The translations under genes were made by a program, and so were the position numbers. Shown piece after piece: positions 1 through 11,088 of a stretch of DNA of 64,000 bases. The stretch covers positions 23,106,765-23,170,764 of the forward strand of contig NC_089281.1 of NCBI RefSeq assembly GCF_963678975.1. The letters run 5' to 3'. Origin of the DNA: Dysidea avara. Its lineage: Eukaryota; Porifera; Demospongiae; Dictyoceratida; Dysideidae. The notes beneath the pieces were generated by a model. The model was given only the letters and a program-made list of their open reading frames with translations, ran no database searches and was not told the DNA's origin. Numbering within the stretch: position 1 is the stretch's first letter; every line of letters starts with the position of its first letter.

Positions 1-790
1 ATCAAATGATCACATCAATGGTGCATATTATTTAAGCAAACTATGTGCCACTGCCCAATCTTGAGTGCATTGACTCTAATATATAACTTCTCATCATGTC
101 CCACAAGTTATATGGTGACATGTGAATTTTACATAGAAGTAAAAATTCAGAATTTTAAGCTGGATTAGGGATCAAAAGAAATTAAAACACCTACAGATAT
201 ATGCATAATGGACTCTAAATCAGTATAAAGTATTATGGACCAACAGCAACCTGCAGGTATAAACAACCCCTCTTGTTTCACTACTTTTTAGATACTCCTT
301 TGTTTCACTACTTTTTTTAATTTTGATCCCTAAAATTACTACTACTTGTTTGTTATACCATAATATGACTACTGAACCAGTGCATACTGCATCAAAAAAA
401 GAATGGTGCCAGGCATGCCATAAAGTTAATTTTGTGTCTGAAAGCATGTCCCTACAATCAATTACTGAAAAGTTACATGGCCATTACATTTCTATGTTCA
501 GCCCGTTACACAGTGCTACAAACCATCTCTGCAATCAATTTAGTTGCTACGTAAAATACAGGCGATAAGCATGATAGCTAGTCAACACAGCCACAGGGAA
601 GTCATATCTTGCTATCACGAATTGACATCTTGCATTGTCAGCGAAAAGAACTGGGACACAAAGGGTGACAAAGGAAAGTGTGTATTATTTGTACATACTG
701 CGGCTGGCAAAGACACGTCTTGGGACAAAGAAATGTCGAACAGTGAAGAAATCAAGCCATCCATTGTTGAGTTATGCTTGGTTGGAGACA
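1..790. other. No gene seen; AT-rich sequence
   Basis: Only short open frames occur here, with no recognisable domain and no convincing splice-site context. At about 260-320 the phrase TTTGTTTCACTACTTTTT is repeated. It resembles the arm of the fold-back element at 59697-59928, so a fragment of that family may lie here. Confidence 0.5.
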
Positions 791-791
791 C

Positions 792-814
792 CAGTCAGTC
801 AGTCAGTCAGTCAG
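792..814. repeat. (CAGT)n microsatellite
   Basis: About five to six tandem CAGT units are directly visible. The open frames across it are artefacts of the repeat. Confidence 0.9.
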
Positions 815-849
815 CCAGTATAAAATTTTGTTAAATAAAAAGTTCATAG

Positions 850-947
850 AAAAGTTTGGAAGGGTTTAGGGTTGCTCTGAAAACATTTGTATTATGTTTC
901 AAAAGTTTGGAAGGGTTTAGGGTTGCTCTGAAAACATTTGTATTATG
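850..947. repeat. Two-copy 47-bp tandem duplication
   Basis: The 47-bp unit that starts AAAAGTTTGGAAGGGTTTAG and ends TGTATTATG occurs at 850-896 and again at 901-947 with no differences that I can see. The copies are separated by TTTC, giving a 51-bp period. Perfect identity suggests a recent duplication. Confidence 0.9.
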
Positions 948-1003
948 GTTAGGCATAGCCAATACTTGGCAGTATTGGCTATGCCTAACCAATACTGCCA
1001 AGT
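947..1003. repeat. Overlapping alternative hairpins
   Basis: Positions 947-966 and 971-990 are a perfect 20-bp inverted repeat with a 4-base loop. Positions 964-978 and 989-1003 form a second perfect 15-bp inverted repeat. The two stems share bases and so exclude each other. No function is evident. Confidence 0.85.
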
Positions 1004-1625
1004 TGTTATGAGGCTGTTTTTGGATGATATTTTCAGCACTTGTGCTGTAAAGCCTTAACAATTAAATAAAATAAATAATATTGGACAAGAACTTAATATA
1101 CAGCACTACTGTACCGTATGATACTTAGTCACGTCAATATAGCCAATTTAATAACAGCAAAATCATAGCTAGAGAATATGTGTTTCAACTGCAATACTTG
1201 TACAAAAACTTGGCAGCAACCTATACAAGAGATTTTAATTATGACCATCTTCCTGTCATTGCCAATTCATAAGTTAATCAACATAATTAACAGATTACTG
1301 GTTACAGGTGTTGTGCTGTTATTACATGTAGTTGCCTAGTTATAAGTGTTGCTGGCATCAAATGGCAGAGAATGGACCCTGAGAGGAGAACCATATGAAC
1401 GCTCAGAACCCAGGTTGTGAGGACAAGATTGTATTGCAGCAGAGGGAATGGCTCAAGGAACAGCCCAGATGATCATGATCACAGGCCACTGGGTGAGCAG
1501 GGTAATTGTTGGAAGGGGGAGGCCTTAATAACAATGCCTACAAGATTGGCATTGGAGAGGTAACATTGTTGACATAGGGGAGTTATTACCAGGGGAGTGT
1601 AAAACCAGGGAAGAGATGCACTTAA
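1004..1625. other. No gene seen
   Basis: Non-coding, AT-rich up to about 1340 and then more GC-rich. No repeat family or coding exon was recognised. Confidence 0.4.
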
Positions 1626-2087
1626 TTGGGTCCAATGTTTCTGTACACACACAGTCGTAAGAGGTGCACAGAATCCAGACCAATGGCTAAATGTCAACTG
1701 TGCCAGGAGTTCATGGGCTTGGCTTGGTTGTGGTATGGTATTGGATTCTGGCAGTACCAAGAATCAGCTATGATCAGTGGTCAACCCCTCTTATGTCTGC
1801 CAGTTGCTTTACTGGCTCAGCTAAAGCCACTACTCAATGTTGCAAACTTTGTCGGGCACCACACAAACAGAAAACCCAACAAGGAGATCCAGATCCAGAT
1901 GTGCAACAGCAGGTTAGAGCAATGGAATTTTTTTATGCTGGCCATAGCTTGCCAGGAGCCGCATTGTGTGATCAGCCCATCAGGGGAGATGTATCGTCTG
2001 TTCAACTGCAACAGCTGCTCATATTATCACATTCACATCTGTAGTGTGTGTGGTGGCAGCCACCCAGTTGGCATCTTGATCCCATGA
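1626..2087 (+). pseudogene. Possible retroelement remnant with a Cys/His motif
   Basis: A plus-strand frame of about 153 codons ends with a Cys/His-rich stretch (CNSCSYYHIHICSVCGGSHP). It resembles the small Cys/His knuckle found in gag-like proteins of tyrosine-recombinase (DIRS-type) retroelements. A second overlapping frame at 1691-2044 also has a CCKLC motif, so the reading frame may be broken. There is no recombinase or reverse transcriptase nearby. GC content is higher than in the flanks. This is a weak resemblance only; the frame may be fortuitous. Confidence 0.2.
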
Positions 2088-2495
2088 GGGAGCCCAGAAG
2101 AGCTGACATCAGTGTCTGCACAATGCCATATTGAATTCAGAATGGAGTTTTAAAACTTACATTTTTATATCCTATGATGCTAAACTTCATTCTGTGTTGT
2201 AATCCACCAGTACATAGTTACATAGCCTTGCAGGATGTTATGTTTACATGGACTGTGGTATAGGCTATAAGCATAAGTGTTCAGTTAGTTACAGTTTATG
2301 CAAAAGGGTTTATAGCTAACCATTAGGCTCTATATAGTTTATGCAGGATATCACATATAACTATATTTCATATTTTTGTTGAACTGTTGTAAATAGAATA
2401 ACTGACTGCTATATTAGAATATTTGCATTGTATTGTATTTGTTAATGTACAACCTCTATAAGAGGAAAAATGTACTAAGAAAATAATTGATATAG
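2088..2495. other. No gene seen; AT-rich spacer
   Basis: Low-complexity AT-rich DNA lies between the remnant on the left and the end of a LINE fragment on the right. Nothing was recognised in it. Confidence 0.4.
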
Positions 2496-2915
2496 TCAGT
2501 TATAAAAATAACTGTAACAATTCTTTTTAAAAGTTTCTAGATTACTATATAAAGAAGTAACAACCTCCTCTAGCAGACTGTTCCATAAAATGATGGTTGA
2601 GGGGAAAAATGAATCATTTATTCTAGTTGGTAATGTGTCTAGTTTAAATTCCTGGCCCAGAGTGTGGTTAGTACTATATTCTAAATTATGGTCCACAAAT
2701 ACAGTATCTTATACAGCATTACAACTTTAGTTTCAGTTCTTTGCTGTTTAAGTATTGGCCATCCTAGTTGTTCTGTCATTCTTGATACTGATGAGCATCT
2801 TAAAAAATCATTCACTACAAATCTTGCAGCTCTTCTTTGAACCGTTTCCAGTTTCAAAATATTAAGTTCGGTAGATGGAGACCATACAGGTGAGGCATAT
2901 TCGTATTGTACTTGT
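2496..2915 (-). pseudogene. 3' fragment of a non-LTR retrotransposon (LINE)
   Basis: On the minus strand this encodes the characteristic region after the LINE reverse transcriptase core: YASPVWSPSTELNILKLETV and VQRRAARFVVNDF, then after an in-frame stop the terminal block FFPSTIILWNSLLEEVVTS. These are hallmarks of Jockey/CR1/L2-type LINE C-termini. The polymerase core is missing, apparently because another minus-strand LINE (2916-5825) abuts at the upstream side. An internal stop separates the two blocks, so it is dead. Confidence 0.75.
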
Positions 2916-5825
2916 ATTTGTAATTATTTATACAGGGAAGACAGCATCAGCCAATAGAGGCTGTTCTTCAGCTGTGCCTTGTGACAAAATACATACAATA
3001 AGTTACAATATGAGCACACACATACAACAAAACAAACAAACTAGCACAAAATAAAGATTTAAATTGCTTAACAGTTACAGCATTATACGTATCATTTTGC
3101 TGACGATTCCAAATTGAAGTTCCACGATATTTTATTGATCGTTTACCATAATTTGTCCTTACTGCTGGAACAAAGAGTCTGTGAGGATTTCTCCCAACAT
3201 AGTCTATAACATCAACACTATAAGAGAACAATCCTTGTAAATAAGATGGGGGGGACTTTATGAAATATTTGAAGACTTGCACTGCAGTATGGTAAGCTTG
3301 GCGCTCTGTCAAAGTGACATTTAAATCAGAGTCATGTACTGAAGATATTGATGATGATTGTGATACAAATTTAGAATGAATCCTTTCAGTCTATGAATAT
3401 TCTTGGCATTAGAAGGAGACCACACTACATCACAATAATCGAAAATTGGTAAAACAAATGCCTTATATAGTAAATGAAGCAATTTGGTTTCAAACGATTT
3501 AGTGCATAAAGTTTTCCTCTAACTCTTTTCAGAACATAATTCACATGAGTGTCCCAAGTAAGATGCTGGTCAATATAAACTCCTAAATACTTTGTTGTAT
3601 AAACCTGCAGCACCATTCAAAACTAAGTTCAGATACTTTCCATTTATCCTTTGACAAGAACCAACCAGCATACACAATGATTTAACAACATTAAGCTTCA
3701 ATTTATTAACCACTAACCAAACAGAAGCATTGTCAATATCAGTTTGAAGGGTCTGCTCCACTGTTGAGAGGTCCCTGTGACTAAAATGTAGTTCAGTGTC
3801 ATCAGCAAACATATTGATATTGGATAGAGATATAACGTTGGGTAAATCATTTACATAAATCGAGAATAGCAAGGGTCCTAGAATAGAGCCCTGAGAAACT
3901 CCAACTTTGATATAGCCTCTAGATGACAAAGAGCCCTGAAAGATCACTTGCTGGGTTATATCACACAAAAAACTTGCTAGCCAGGATAGAGCATCACCCT
4001 TTATACCATAATATGGTAAATTTTGCAATAGGATGTCATGGTTAACACAGTCAAAAGCTTTAGCTAAGTCTAAAAATATAGTACCAACATAATGACCACT
4101 ATCAATAGCACCTAAAAAAGAATCAGTAACGTGTAAGAGGACATCCTGGGTAGAATATCCATTATGAAAACCAGACTGCTTTTCAGAAAATAAATCGTGC
4201 TTACAAAAATGAGCAACAATTAGATCAGACACAACTTGTTCTAGAATCTTGGAAAAGACGGGTAATACTGATATTGGATGAAAGTTTGATAATGAATTAC
4301 TGTTCTGAGATTTTAAGATGGGAGTCACAATTGCAACCTTCCAGCAATCAGGAATAGTAGAGGATAAAACACTCTTGTTAATGAGCTTTGTAAGAAGTAA
4401 AGCCATACAATGAGGAGAGGCTCGGATAAACTTTGTAGAAATACCATCTATTCTCGCTGCCTTATTGATATTTAGGTTAGAAATATACTCAACAACATCC
4501 TGAACCTCTACTTCAGACAATGACATTGATGGCAAGTCTTCATGATACTTAACATATTATAAGGAGATTTAGTAACTGATGGTAAATCACTCACAGTCTT
4601 CTTGGCAATGGAAAGAAAATGACAATTTATATCTTTACAATTCCCTTTTAAATCACTGACAGGTTGATGTGGGACTGTTTTTTGAGAAGACAAAAATTTG
4701 AAATTTCTCTAAAACTTAGAACCATCCTTCAGGTCGGATGCCAGAAGAAGAAGACCAAACCAAAGCAGTCACCTTGTTACGACACTTACGATAAATAAGC
4801 AGACCAAACTTCAGTGTTTGCAGACTTTAATGCTTTACGCTACAAGATATCCTGCTGTCATCTTGCAGCAGCAATAGCAGGACTATAGCCCCAAGGAAAT
4901 CTACGTTGCCTAACTCTCAAATTGTGCAATGGTACTAAAGCATTCATCACATGTTGCATGACAAGAGTAAATGCCTCAGTGCAGACATTTATATCATCCA
5001 CAGAAAGCACATCAGACCAACAGTCATCTAAAAGTACTTTGTCAAACATTTCAGAATCAATTTTGTGATACTGCCTCATAGACATAACTTTATGATTTAA
5101 ACAATCACTAATTCCTCAGGCACAAAAATTAGTAAGCACAGCATGATGGTCACTAGCAGTACATAGAACAGCAGCAGTGGTATGGAAATGTGATGGACAA
5201 TTTGTAAGAATAAGATCAAGTTGAGAACTAGTTGTAGCTGTTATTCTGGTCGGAGACTGCACTAGCTCATTCAAGATTGTAAAAATTTTGATTGTTGGGA
5301 TGTAAATAAGGTAGTGTCTAGTTTAAATCACCAAGGATAATTAGTTTCTGACAGTCACTCAATAATGCCTTCTCGCACTCCACTGAAAGATTGTCAAAAA
5401 AATGATAATCAGATGGTGATCTATACCCACAACATATCACGTTTGCTGCCTGGGAACAACTTTATCCATAAAGACTCCACATTTCCTTCTAATAATTCAG
5501 GACACAACATAAAAGGAATATTCCCTGAGAGAATAATGGCAATGCCACCACCTTGTCAATTTCTGTCTCACCGAACAATAGTATAAGACCTGTCAGGACA
5601 GACTTCAAAATTATATTGTTTCATCTAGCCATGTTTCAGATAATGTCATAATGTCAACACTGTAGGTCTTCATAAACAAGTACACCTCATCCAAATTAGC
5701 CATAAGGCTTCTACAATTAAGATGAGCAAGCTTTAAAAAGGAATTTTGAGGAAAAGGTGGTCCAGACAGATGACTTGTAAATTGAGAAAAATCAGTACTA
5801 TACTCAAGGAACAATCCAAATCAGA
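2916..5825 (-). mobile_element. Degenerate CR1/L2-like LINE (endonuclease plus reverse transcriptase)
   Basis: Read on the minus strand, the order is that of a Jockey-superfamily LINE. First comes the start of an APE endonuclease (about 5611-5814; LAHLNCRSLMANLDEV and LSETWLD). Next are linker frames (4858-5085), then a 320-codon reverse transcriptase block (3570-4535) with NKAARIDGIS, FLDLAKAFDCVNHDIL, GVSQGSILGPLLF and FADDTEL (the YADD-type catalytic box). A post-RT frame follows at 3425-3616 (TKYLGVYIDQHLTWDTHV) and a C-terminal block at 2968-3312 (IKYRGTSIWN). The 3' end is near TATTTATACAGGG at about 2925. Frameshifts separate the blocks and most of the endonuclease is lost, so this copy is inactive. 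Family placement comes from motif style only. Confidence 0.85.
3570..4535 (-). pseudogene. LINE reverse transcriptase core
   Basis: A 321-codon open block of the LINE at 2916-5825 covers RT motifs 1 to 5. The palm aspartates are in FLDLAKAFD (about residues 149-157) and FADD (about residues 240-243). It is intact across the catalytic core but loses frame at its C-terminal end, where the homologous continuation is found in another frame at 3425-3616. It cannot give a full-length protein from this copy. Confidence 0.8.
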
Positions 5826-5919
5826 ACAAATGCTTAAAACTGAGCAGTCATTAAAAGGTAATGTTTTGCTCAAACAGGTTGGACAAATCCATGAAAAATC
5901 AACTTTTACTTGAAAGCAA

Positions 5920-6151
5920 TCATATACTGAGCCTTATCCACATCACAACATTTACAATGGCACTATAGGCCACAGCCATCACATAAAAGGGCCCGTTAAT
6001 TCGATCATACTGAAATTCCACAAACTGCACACGGGTAACGACATGAAGGCCCAGGATTGGGATGAATATCACCGGATAAAAATAGCAGAAAATAACACAG
6101 AGTACCTTGAGAACGAAGTAACCTCTGTTTCCAATTAAAGCACTCTGCATG
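5920..6151 (-). pseudogene. Membrane-protein-like reading frame interrupted by the gypsy element
   Basis: The minus-strand frame has two long hydrophobic spans (VLKVLCVIFCYFYPVIFIPI and FYVMAVAYSAIVNVVMW) and ends at 5920. In layout it resembles the last two helices of a seven-helix receptor, but no diagnostic motif such as NPxxY is present, so the family is unknown. The gypsy LTR starts at 6152. On the far side, the frame resumes at 11282 and reaches back only about 15 codons before an in-frame stop, with a possible splice acceptor (CAACAG) there. The 4-bp duplication CATG on both sides shows that the two halves were contiguous before insertion. It could be an exon or a chance hydrophobic frame. 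Confidence 0.3.
6148..6151. repeat. Target-site duplication, left copy (CATG)
   Basis: CATG precedes the TG of the left LTR. The same four bases follow the CA of the right LTR at 11282-11285. Confidence 0.75.
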
Positions 6152-6343
6152 TGTAGCGTGGTGTACTCAAGCGACGACGACAAACACAATTCACAATAAT
6201 AACCGCTAGAAAGCACATGTACAGAGTCACGTGATGAGATTCTAATTAAGGTTACAATGGCGTATTCTAATTAATGTTACATAACAATTGGTGTACAGTA
6301 GTGTGTGCGTGTTGAGTAAGTTTAATACTATACCAATGTTACA
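6152..6343 (-). repeat. 3' LTR of gypsy element
   Basis: 192 bp, starting TGTAGCG and ending GTTACA on the plus strand. It matches the right LTR except for G versus A in the AATAACCGCTAG segment and one missing base in GTGTGTGCGTG. Confidence 0.95.
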
Positions 6344-6356
6344 TCACTCCCTCACC
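6344..6356 (-). other. Polypurine tract
   Basis: On the minus strand the sequence just before the 3' LTR is GGTGAGGGAGTGA. It is purine-rich and ends at the LTR edge, as expected for the plus-strand DNA primer of an LTR element. Confidence 0.7.
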
Positions 6357-6378
6357 AGTCTTAGTATCCTATCAAAGA

Positions 6379-9300
6379 TCAGTGTCGTACATAATCATCC
6401 AGCCTTGGTGGAAGCCTGCGAACTCTCTGAGGGCGAGTGTCGGGTTGTCTTGGCTCTGGTACATCCTGTGGTGGCAGATTTGTACAACTTGTGTATCCTG
6501 CTACTCCAGACGTTCGACCAGCTGTAATGTCACTGTAAGAGCGGCCCTTCGGTTTCTGAACCGTAATTTGCTGTGGTGGTGTCTGACAGAGTTTTAGTCG
6601 GTTCCTGTGGACCACAAATGTCTGAGTTCCACCAATCAGTTGAATTTTGTAGTTGACAACACCTGGCTTATCTATTACAGTGTAAGGACCCTTCCACAAT
6701 GATGCGAACTTCTTTGTACTCCCCCTCGGTACCACAGGATTGTACAACCATACTCGATCACCCACCTGTAACTCTTCTGCAGTACCATGATGATCATGTA
6801 GAGCCTTTTGCCGAGCATGTTGTGATTTCAGCTGTTCTCGGACAATGTTCTGAGACATTTTCAATTGCTGGTGAGCTGCTTGCACAAACTGGGGTTAGGA
6901 TCGGATTGCACTGGTCTGTATTCGGCTAAGCATCAAATCAATTGGGAGTTGAGGTGAGCGACCAAAGTTGAGGTGATATGGGGTGAAGTTGGTGGATTCA
7001 TGAATTGCTGTACGGTAGGCAAAGAGGGCCTTGGGAAGTTGGGAATCCCGGTCGTGTTGGTCATTCTCTACTGTTTTTGCCAAGATTGCTACAATAGTCC
7101 AGTTGAATCTTTCTACTTGTCCATTGCCCTCAGGATGGTACGCTGAAGTTCTTGTGGTTGTAAATCCTAACAATTGACAAAGTGATTTGACGACAGCACT
7201 ACAAAGGTTTGCCCCTTGATCACTATGGATGTAGGTCGGCACTCCATAACGACACACTACCTCATTCAGCATGATGTTGGCTAGAGTATTAGTTGTGGTA
7301 TCCTTGAGGGGAAATGTTTCCACCCACTTGGTAAAGAAGTCAGTGATAACGAGGATGTACTTATTCCCTTGTGCTGAAGTTGGGAGGGGCCCCATTATGT
7401 CCCAAGACAGTTTCTCGAAAGGTCTGGATGAGCTGATGGTCCCTAATAGTGCAGGAGGGTTTGGTTGTGGGGGATTACGCCTCTGACATTGTTCACACTG
7501 CTTAACCCAGGACTCCATGGCTTGTTCGTAACCAGGCCAGTAGAAACGAGTTTTTACATGGCCAAGGGTCTTCTTTACCCCAAGGTGACCAAGGTGATCA
7601 TGCACTTCCTTGAGTACAACAGTTCTGAGACTATGAGGGACAACTGACTGTGTGTGTACCAGCTGGGTGGCAACCTCCTTATATTCGCGGCAAATAATGC
7701 CATCTTTGATAAAACATTTCCGTAGGCCTGGGGGGCACCCACTTGGCACAGTCCCTTGTTCCAAATGCTGCTTCAAGACAGCAAGCTCCTGGTCCCAGAG
7801 TTGCTCTACCTTAAGTGTGTCCGGGTTGGCCAGGGAGATTTCATCCACTGTTGCTGTGAGCAAGTTTTCTGAGACTGGGGGTATTCTGGAGAGTGTGTCG
7901 GCATTGGAGTGACTTGCCCCGCTCTTATATTCAAAAGTGAAATTGAACTGTTGGAGGTATAATAACCAACGGGCAAGACGTCCACCAGTGTCTTTAAGTC
8001 CCTTGAGTGAAGTCAAGGGGTTATGATCTGTCAACAGTTTGAATGGAAATCCATACAAGTACGGATAAAATTCTTTAACTGCGCTAACAACAGCAAGTGC
8101 CTCCCGTTCAATAGTGGAGTAGTTCTTTTCCGCCTTTTGTAACTGGCGACTCCAATATGCAACTACCTTCTCTTGGCCATCTTGTATTTGGCTGAGGACT
8201 CCACCGATAGCATGGTCCGAGGCATCAGTTGTAACTATGAAAGGTTCCTTAAACTGAGGGAAAGTTAAGACTGGTGGAGTGGTCAGTTTGGTTTTAAGAA
8301 TATTGAAAGAGGTGTCGCACTCAGCTGTCCAAGCAAAAACCTTATTGTTCTTACGAAGAAGCCGATGTAGGGGCTCTGCTATTGCGGCATAAGAAGGGAT
8401 AAAACGGCAATAATAGTTGGACAATCCTATGAACTGTTTGACCTCCTTGCTGTTTTGAGGTGTTGGGTAATTGGCCACTGATGCTATTTTAGCCTTGTCT
8501 GGTGTAATCCCTTCATTTGAGATAACATGACCAAGGTAGGTGACATGTGCCTTGGAAAAATGGCACTTCTCCGGCTTTAGCTTCAAGCCTACAACTCTGA
8601 GCCTATCAAAGACAGATGATAGTCGGGTTAGGTGATCAGCGAAATTCGCACTAAAAACAATGATATCATCTAAGTAAATTAAGCAGTGCATGCCAGATAG
8701 TCCAGCCAAGGTACATTCCATCAGACGTTGGAATGTGGCTGGAGCATTCATCAGGCCAAAAGGCATAACGTTAAACTCAAAATGCCCCCTTGATGTGGAG
8801 AAGGCTGTTTTTTCCTTGTGCTTAGGGTCGACCTCTACCTGCCAATAGCCGGAGGCCAAATCTAAAGTTGTGAATAACTTTGAGCCAGCAAGTGAGTCAA
8901 GGGTGGTATCTATGCGTGGTAAAGGATAAGCATCGTGGTGGGTCACATTATTAAGCTTACGGTAGTCCACACAGAATCGCCAGGATCCATCTTTTTTCCG
9001 TACCATGACCACTGGTGAACTCCAGGGGCTAAAACTCTGGTGAATAATTCCCTGTTGAAGTATCTTCTGTACTTCTTCATCAATAGCATCTTGTAGGACT
9101 AATGGCTGGCGGCGTACAGGTTGCCGGATGGGCGGGCTCTCTGTGTAGATGGTATGCTTTACAGCTGACGTGTGTCCTAGGGGCTGATCCTTAACAGCAA
9201 ACAAATCCCTGTATTGATGTAACAGCGCAAGAAGCTCCCGCTGTTGGTCAGTAGAAAGTTCTGAGTCTGTAAAGTCTACATTAGGATCAAATTGGGACAT

Positions 9301-10182
9301 GGATTCTGTGAGGTCTACATTAGGGGCGGGCTGTGACATGGGTGACTGTTCGATGGCATCTACCATAAGCAATTCTGATAGCGGTGTAGCAATCCCTACT
9401 TTGGTCCCCTTATAGATGGTGGCAGCTGTTGGGCTGCTGTTCATCACCTGGAGAAGGGCACGTCTGCCACTTAGGACTGGACTAAGGGCTCTGGCCGCCA
9501 TTAGGTGTTGTGGAAGCTTAGCGTTATCAGTGGGCTCAATCAAAATGCTGTTTACATCCTGCTCCCTCAATTCCTTGGGTAACGAAACATCCACTAGCTG
9601 CACTATACGTCCTGGAATGGTAACATTCTTATCAGCACATATCACCATATTGATAGGAGGTTGAATGACATTTGCTATTCCATGGGTCAGGGTAAACGGT
9701 ATTTCATGGCCCTTGATAGCAACATGACTGTGTTTATAGTCAATTATGACTTCATGTGTGACTAGGTAATCAGCTCCCAGTAGGCAATCAACAGTTAAAG
9801 TGTTTACAACAGTGAATACCTGTTCAGTCTGATAAGTACCTATCTTCACTGGAATCTGGATCTGGCCAACCACATCCAACGGGGTTCCACTTGCTCCCAC
9901 AGGTGCTGATTTGGCTTCTGTAATCTTACATCGGAACTCACTGGGAAGAGTGTCCAACCGTACCACTGACATCGCCGCACCCGAATCTAATAAGATAGTT
10001 ACTGGTGAATGACCTAGCAGACCATTTATTCTTAGAATTGTATTAATGCTATAATACTCACTGCTATTAACACTAGAACAAGTAGACTCACTGTTGTCTC
10101 GGTGTTGTGGCTGGTGGATTATGGGCGGCGAGACCAGCTGTTGTCCACCTTCGGGGCTGGTCCATAGTAGTTTAAAGGACAA
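6379..10182 (-). CDS. pol: Gypsy pol polyprotein (PR-RT-RH-IN), one in-frame stop
   Basis: The pol frame runs from the gag overlap (10182) to 6379. In order it shows: aspartic protease LLDSGAAMSVV (Asp about residue 66); reverse transcriptase with IYLDDIIVFS (about residue 500); RNase H VTTDASDHAIGGVL (about 650); integrase zinc HHCC domain from HDHLGHLG to CEQCQRR (about 860-895); and a DDE core with WDIMGPLP, HSDQGANLC and NGQVERFN (about 930-1020). A GPY/F-like tail with VWLYNP and LWKGPYTVIDKPGVVNYKI follows. A TAA at 6895-6897 ends the first 1095 residues, yet the same frame stays open to 6379 and holds the conserved tail. The stop is therefore a recent lesion (or readthrough), and the catalytic core is untouched. 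Expression is expected as a Gag-Pol frameshift product. Confidence 0.93.
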
Positions 10183-10919
10183 TTACGGCGTAAATGGCCT
10201 TCCTCCCCACAATTGTAGCATGGTCCAATGCGGCGGTCTCTGCGGTTCCCCCTATCCCTGCCATAACCAGGCCTATTAGGTGTTTGGGATTTCCCTATCG
10301 TCACTTCCAGGGACTCTAGCCTCTTGGTGAGGGAATCCAACTTCTGATGTAATGCAGTGGCATTGGACTGTTCTGGAGTTGGCTGAGTTGGCCTTATGGC
10401 ATGAACACCATCTTCCTCTCTACCAAATTCCAAGGCGTACTCAATCTCTGTGGCATCCTTAACAGCTGCAGTAAAGGTGGTTGGTTTACTGCGCAACAGT
10501 AACTGGCGGCTGATTTCTGGGCGCAGACCAGTTAGGAGTCTCTGAAGCAGCACTGATGAAGTCATAGCTTCTGTAGGAAAGGCACTCTTAAATAACTGTT
10601 TAAGAGAAGAAGCAAAATCTGACACCCTTTCACCTTGCCCTTGGCTGCGTTGGCTGAAGCTTCTTGAAGCAGCTAGTGGATCCTCCTTTTTTCCCACTCT
10701 CTCCTCGAGTGCTGCCCTTAGTAGTTTCAGGTCGCCCTTAATAGTGTCGTCAAAGTCCACGTAGTAGTCTATCAGCTTCCCCCTCAGCAACGCTGGTATT
10801 ACTGCGAGTTGTTTGGCTGCGTCCCATTCCTTGGCCGTGGCGACGAATTTGAAGCGAATCCAACCTCGTTTGAAATCTTCCGCAACTAATTCTGGGAGTG
10901 GTAGCTCCAATTGTGCCAT
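10119..10919 (-). CDS. gag: Gypsy Gag with CCHC zinc knuckle
   Basis: 266 residues from the ATG at 10919 (MAQLELPLPEL). This start is preferred over upstream in-frame codons because it follows the leader and begins the conserved capsid-like part. The middle contains a retrotransposon Gag core (FSQRSQGQGERVSDFASSLK, and LLQRLLTGLRPEI). A short coiled region (LHQKLDSLTKRLESLEVTI) and one zinc knuckle, CYNCGEEGHLRRNC, lie near the C-terminus. It overlaps pol by 64 bases, with pol in the -1 frame. Role: particle assembly and RNA packaging for the retrotransposon. Confidence 0.9.
   Translation of the reverse strand: MAQLELPLPELVAEDFKRGWIRFKFVATAKEWDAAKQLAVIPALLRGKLIDYYVDFDDTIKGDLKLLRAALEERVGKKEDPLAASRSFSQRSQGQGERVSDFASSLKQLFKSAFPTEAMTSSVLLQRLLTGLRPEISRQLLLRSKPTTFTAAVKDATEIEYALEFGREEDGVHAIRPTQPTPEQSNATALHQKLDSLTKRLESLEVTIGKSQTPNRPGYGRDRGNRRDRRIGPCYNCGEEGHLRRNCPLNYYGPAPKVDNSWSRRP
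10170..10176 (-). promoter_or_regulatory. -1 ribosomal frameshift heptamer T TTA AAC
   Basis: On the minus strand the gag frame reads CCT TTA AAC just after the zinc knuckle. TTTAAAC fits the canonical X XXY YYZ slippery pattern in the gag frame, and a -1 slip enters exactly the pol frame (next codons CTA CTA TGG). It lies inside the gag/pol overlap. A downstream pseudoknot was not folded here. Confidence 0.85.
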
Positions 10920-11066
10920 CGCGCCGTAGGTACAAACTAAGACAGAGTCAGGAGAAGAACAAATACACAATAGTCGGATTGCTTGCTTTTGCAGGTACCG
11001 TTTACGGGATTGACAGCGAATTCCGTCCCACGGTACCAGGGTAATCGTTTACAGTAGAAGACACTT

Positions 11067-11087
11067 CCAATCCCACTCCTGTCACCA
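11067..11087 (-). other. Primer-binding site, tRNA-Leu-like
   Basis: One base inside the 5' LTR, the minus strand reads TGGTGACAGGAGTGGGATT. It is complementary to the 3' end of animal tRNA-Leu (CCA plus acceptor and T-arm) with a single mismatch over about 19 bases, judged from remembered tRNA-Leu sequence. Confidence 0.8.
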
Positions 11088-11088
11088 A

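Noticed and set aside
6895..6897. Reading the gypsy pol stop as the natural end of the protein
   Set aside because: The same frame stays open beyond it and encodes the conserved integrase C-terminal module, so the stop is a lesion or readthrough site, not the family's normal terminus.
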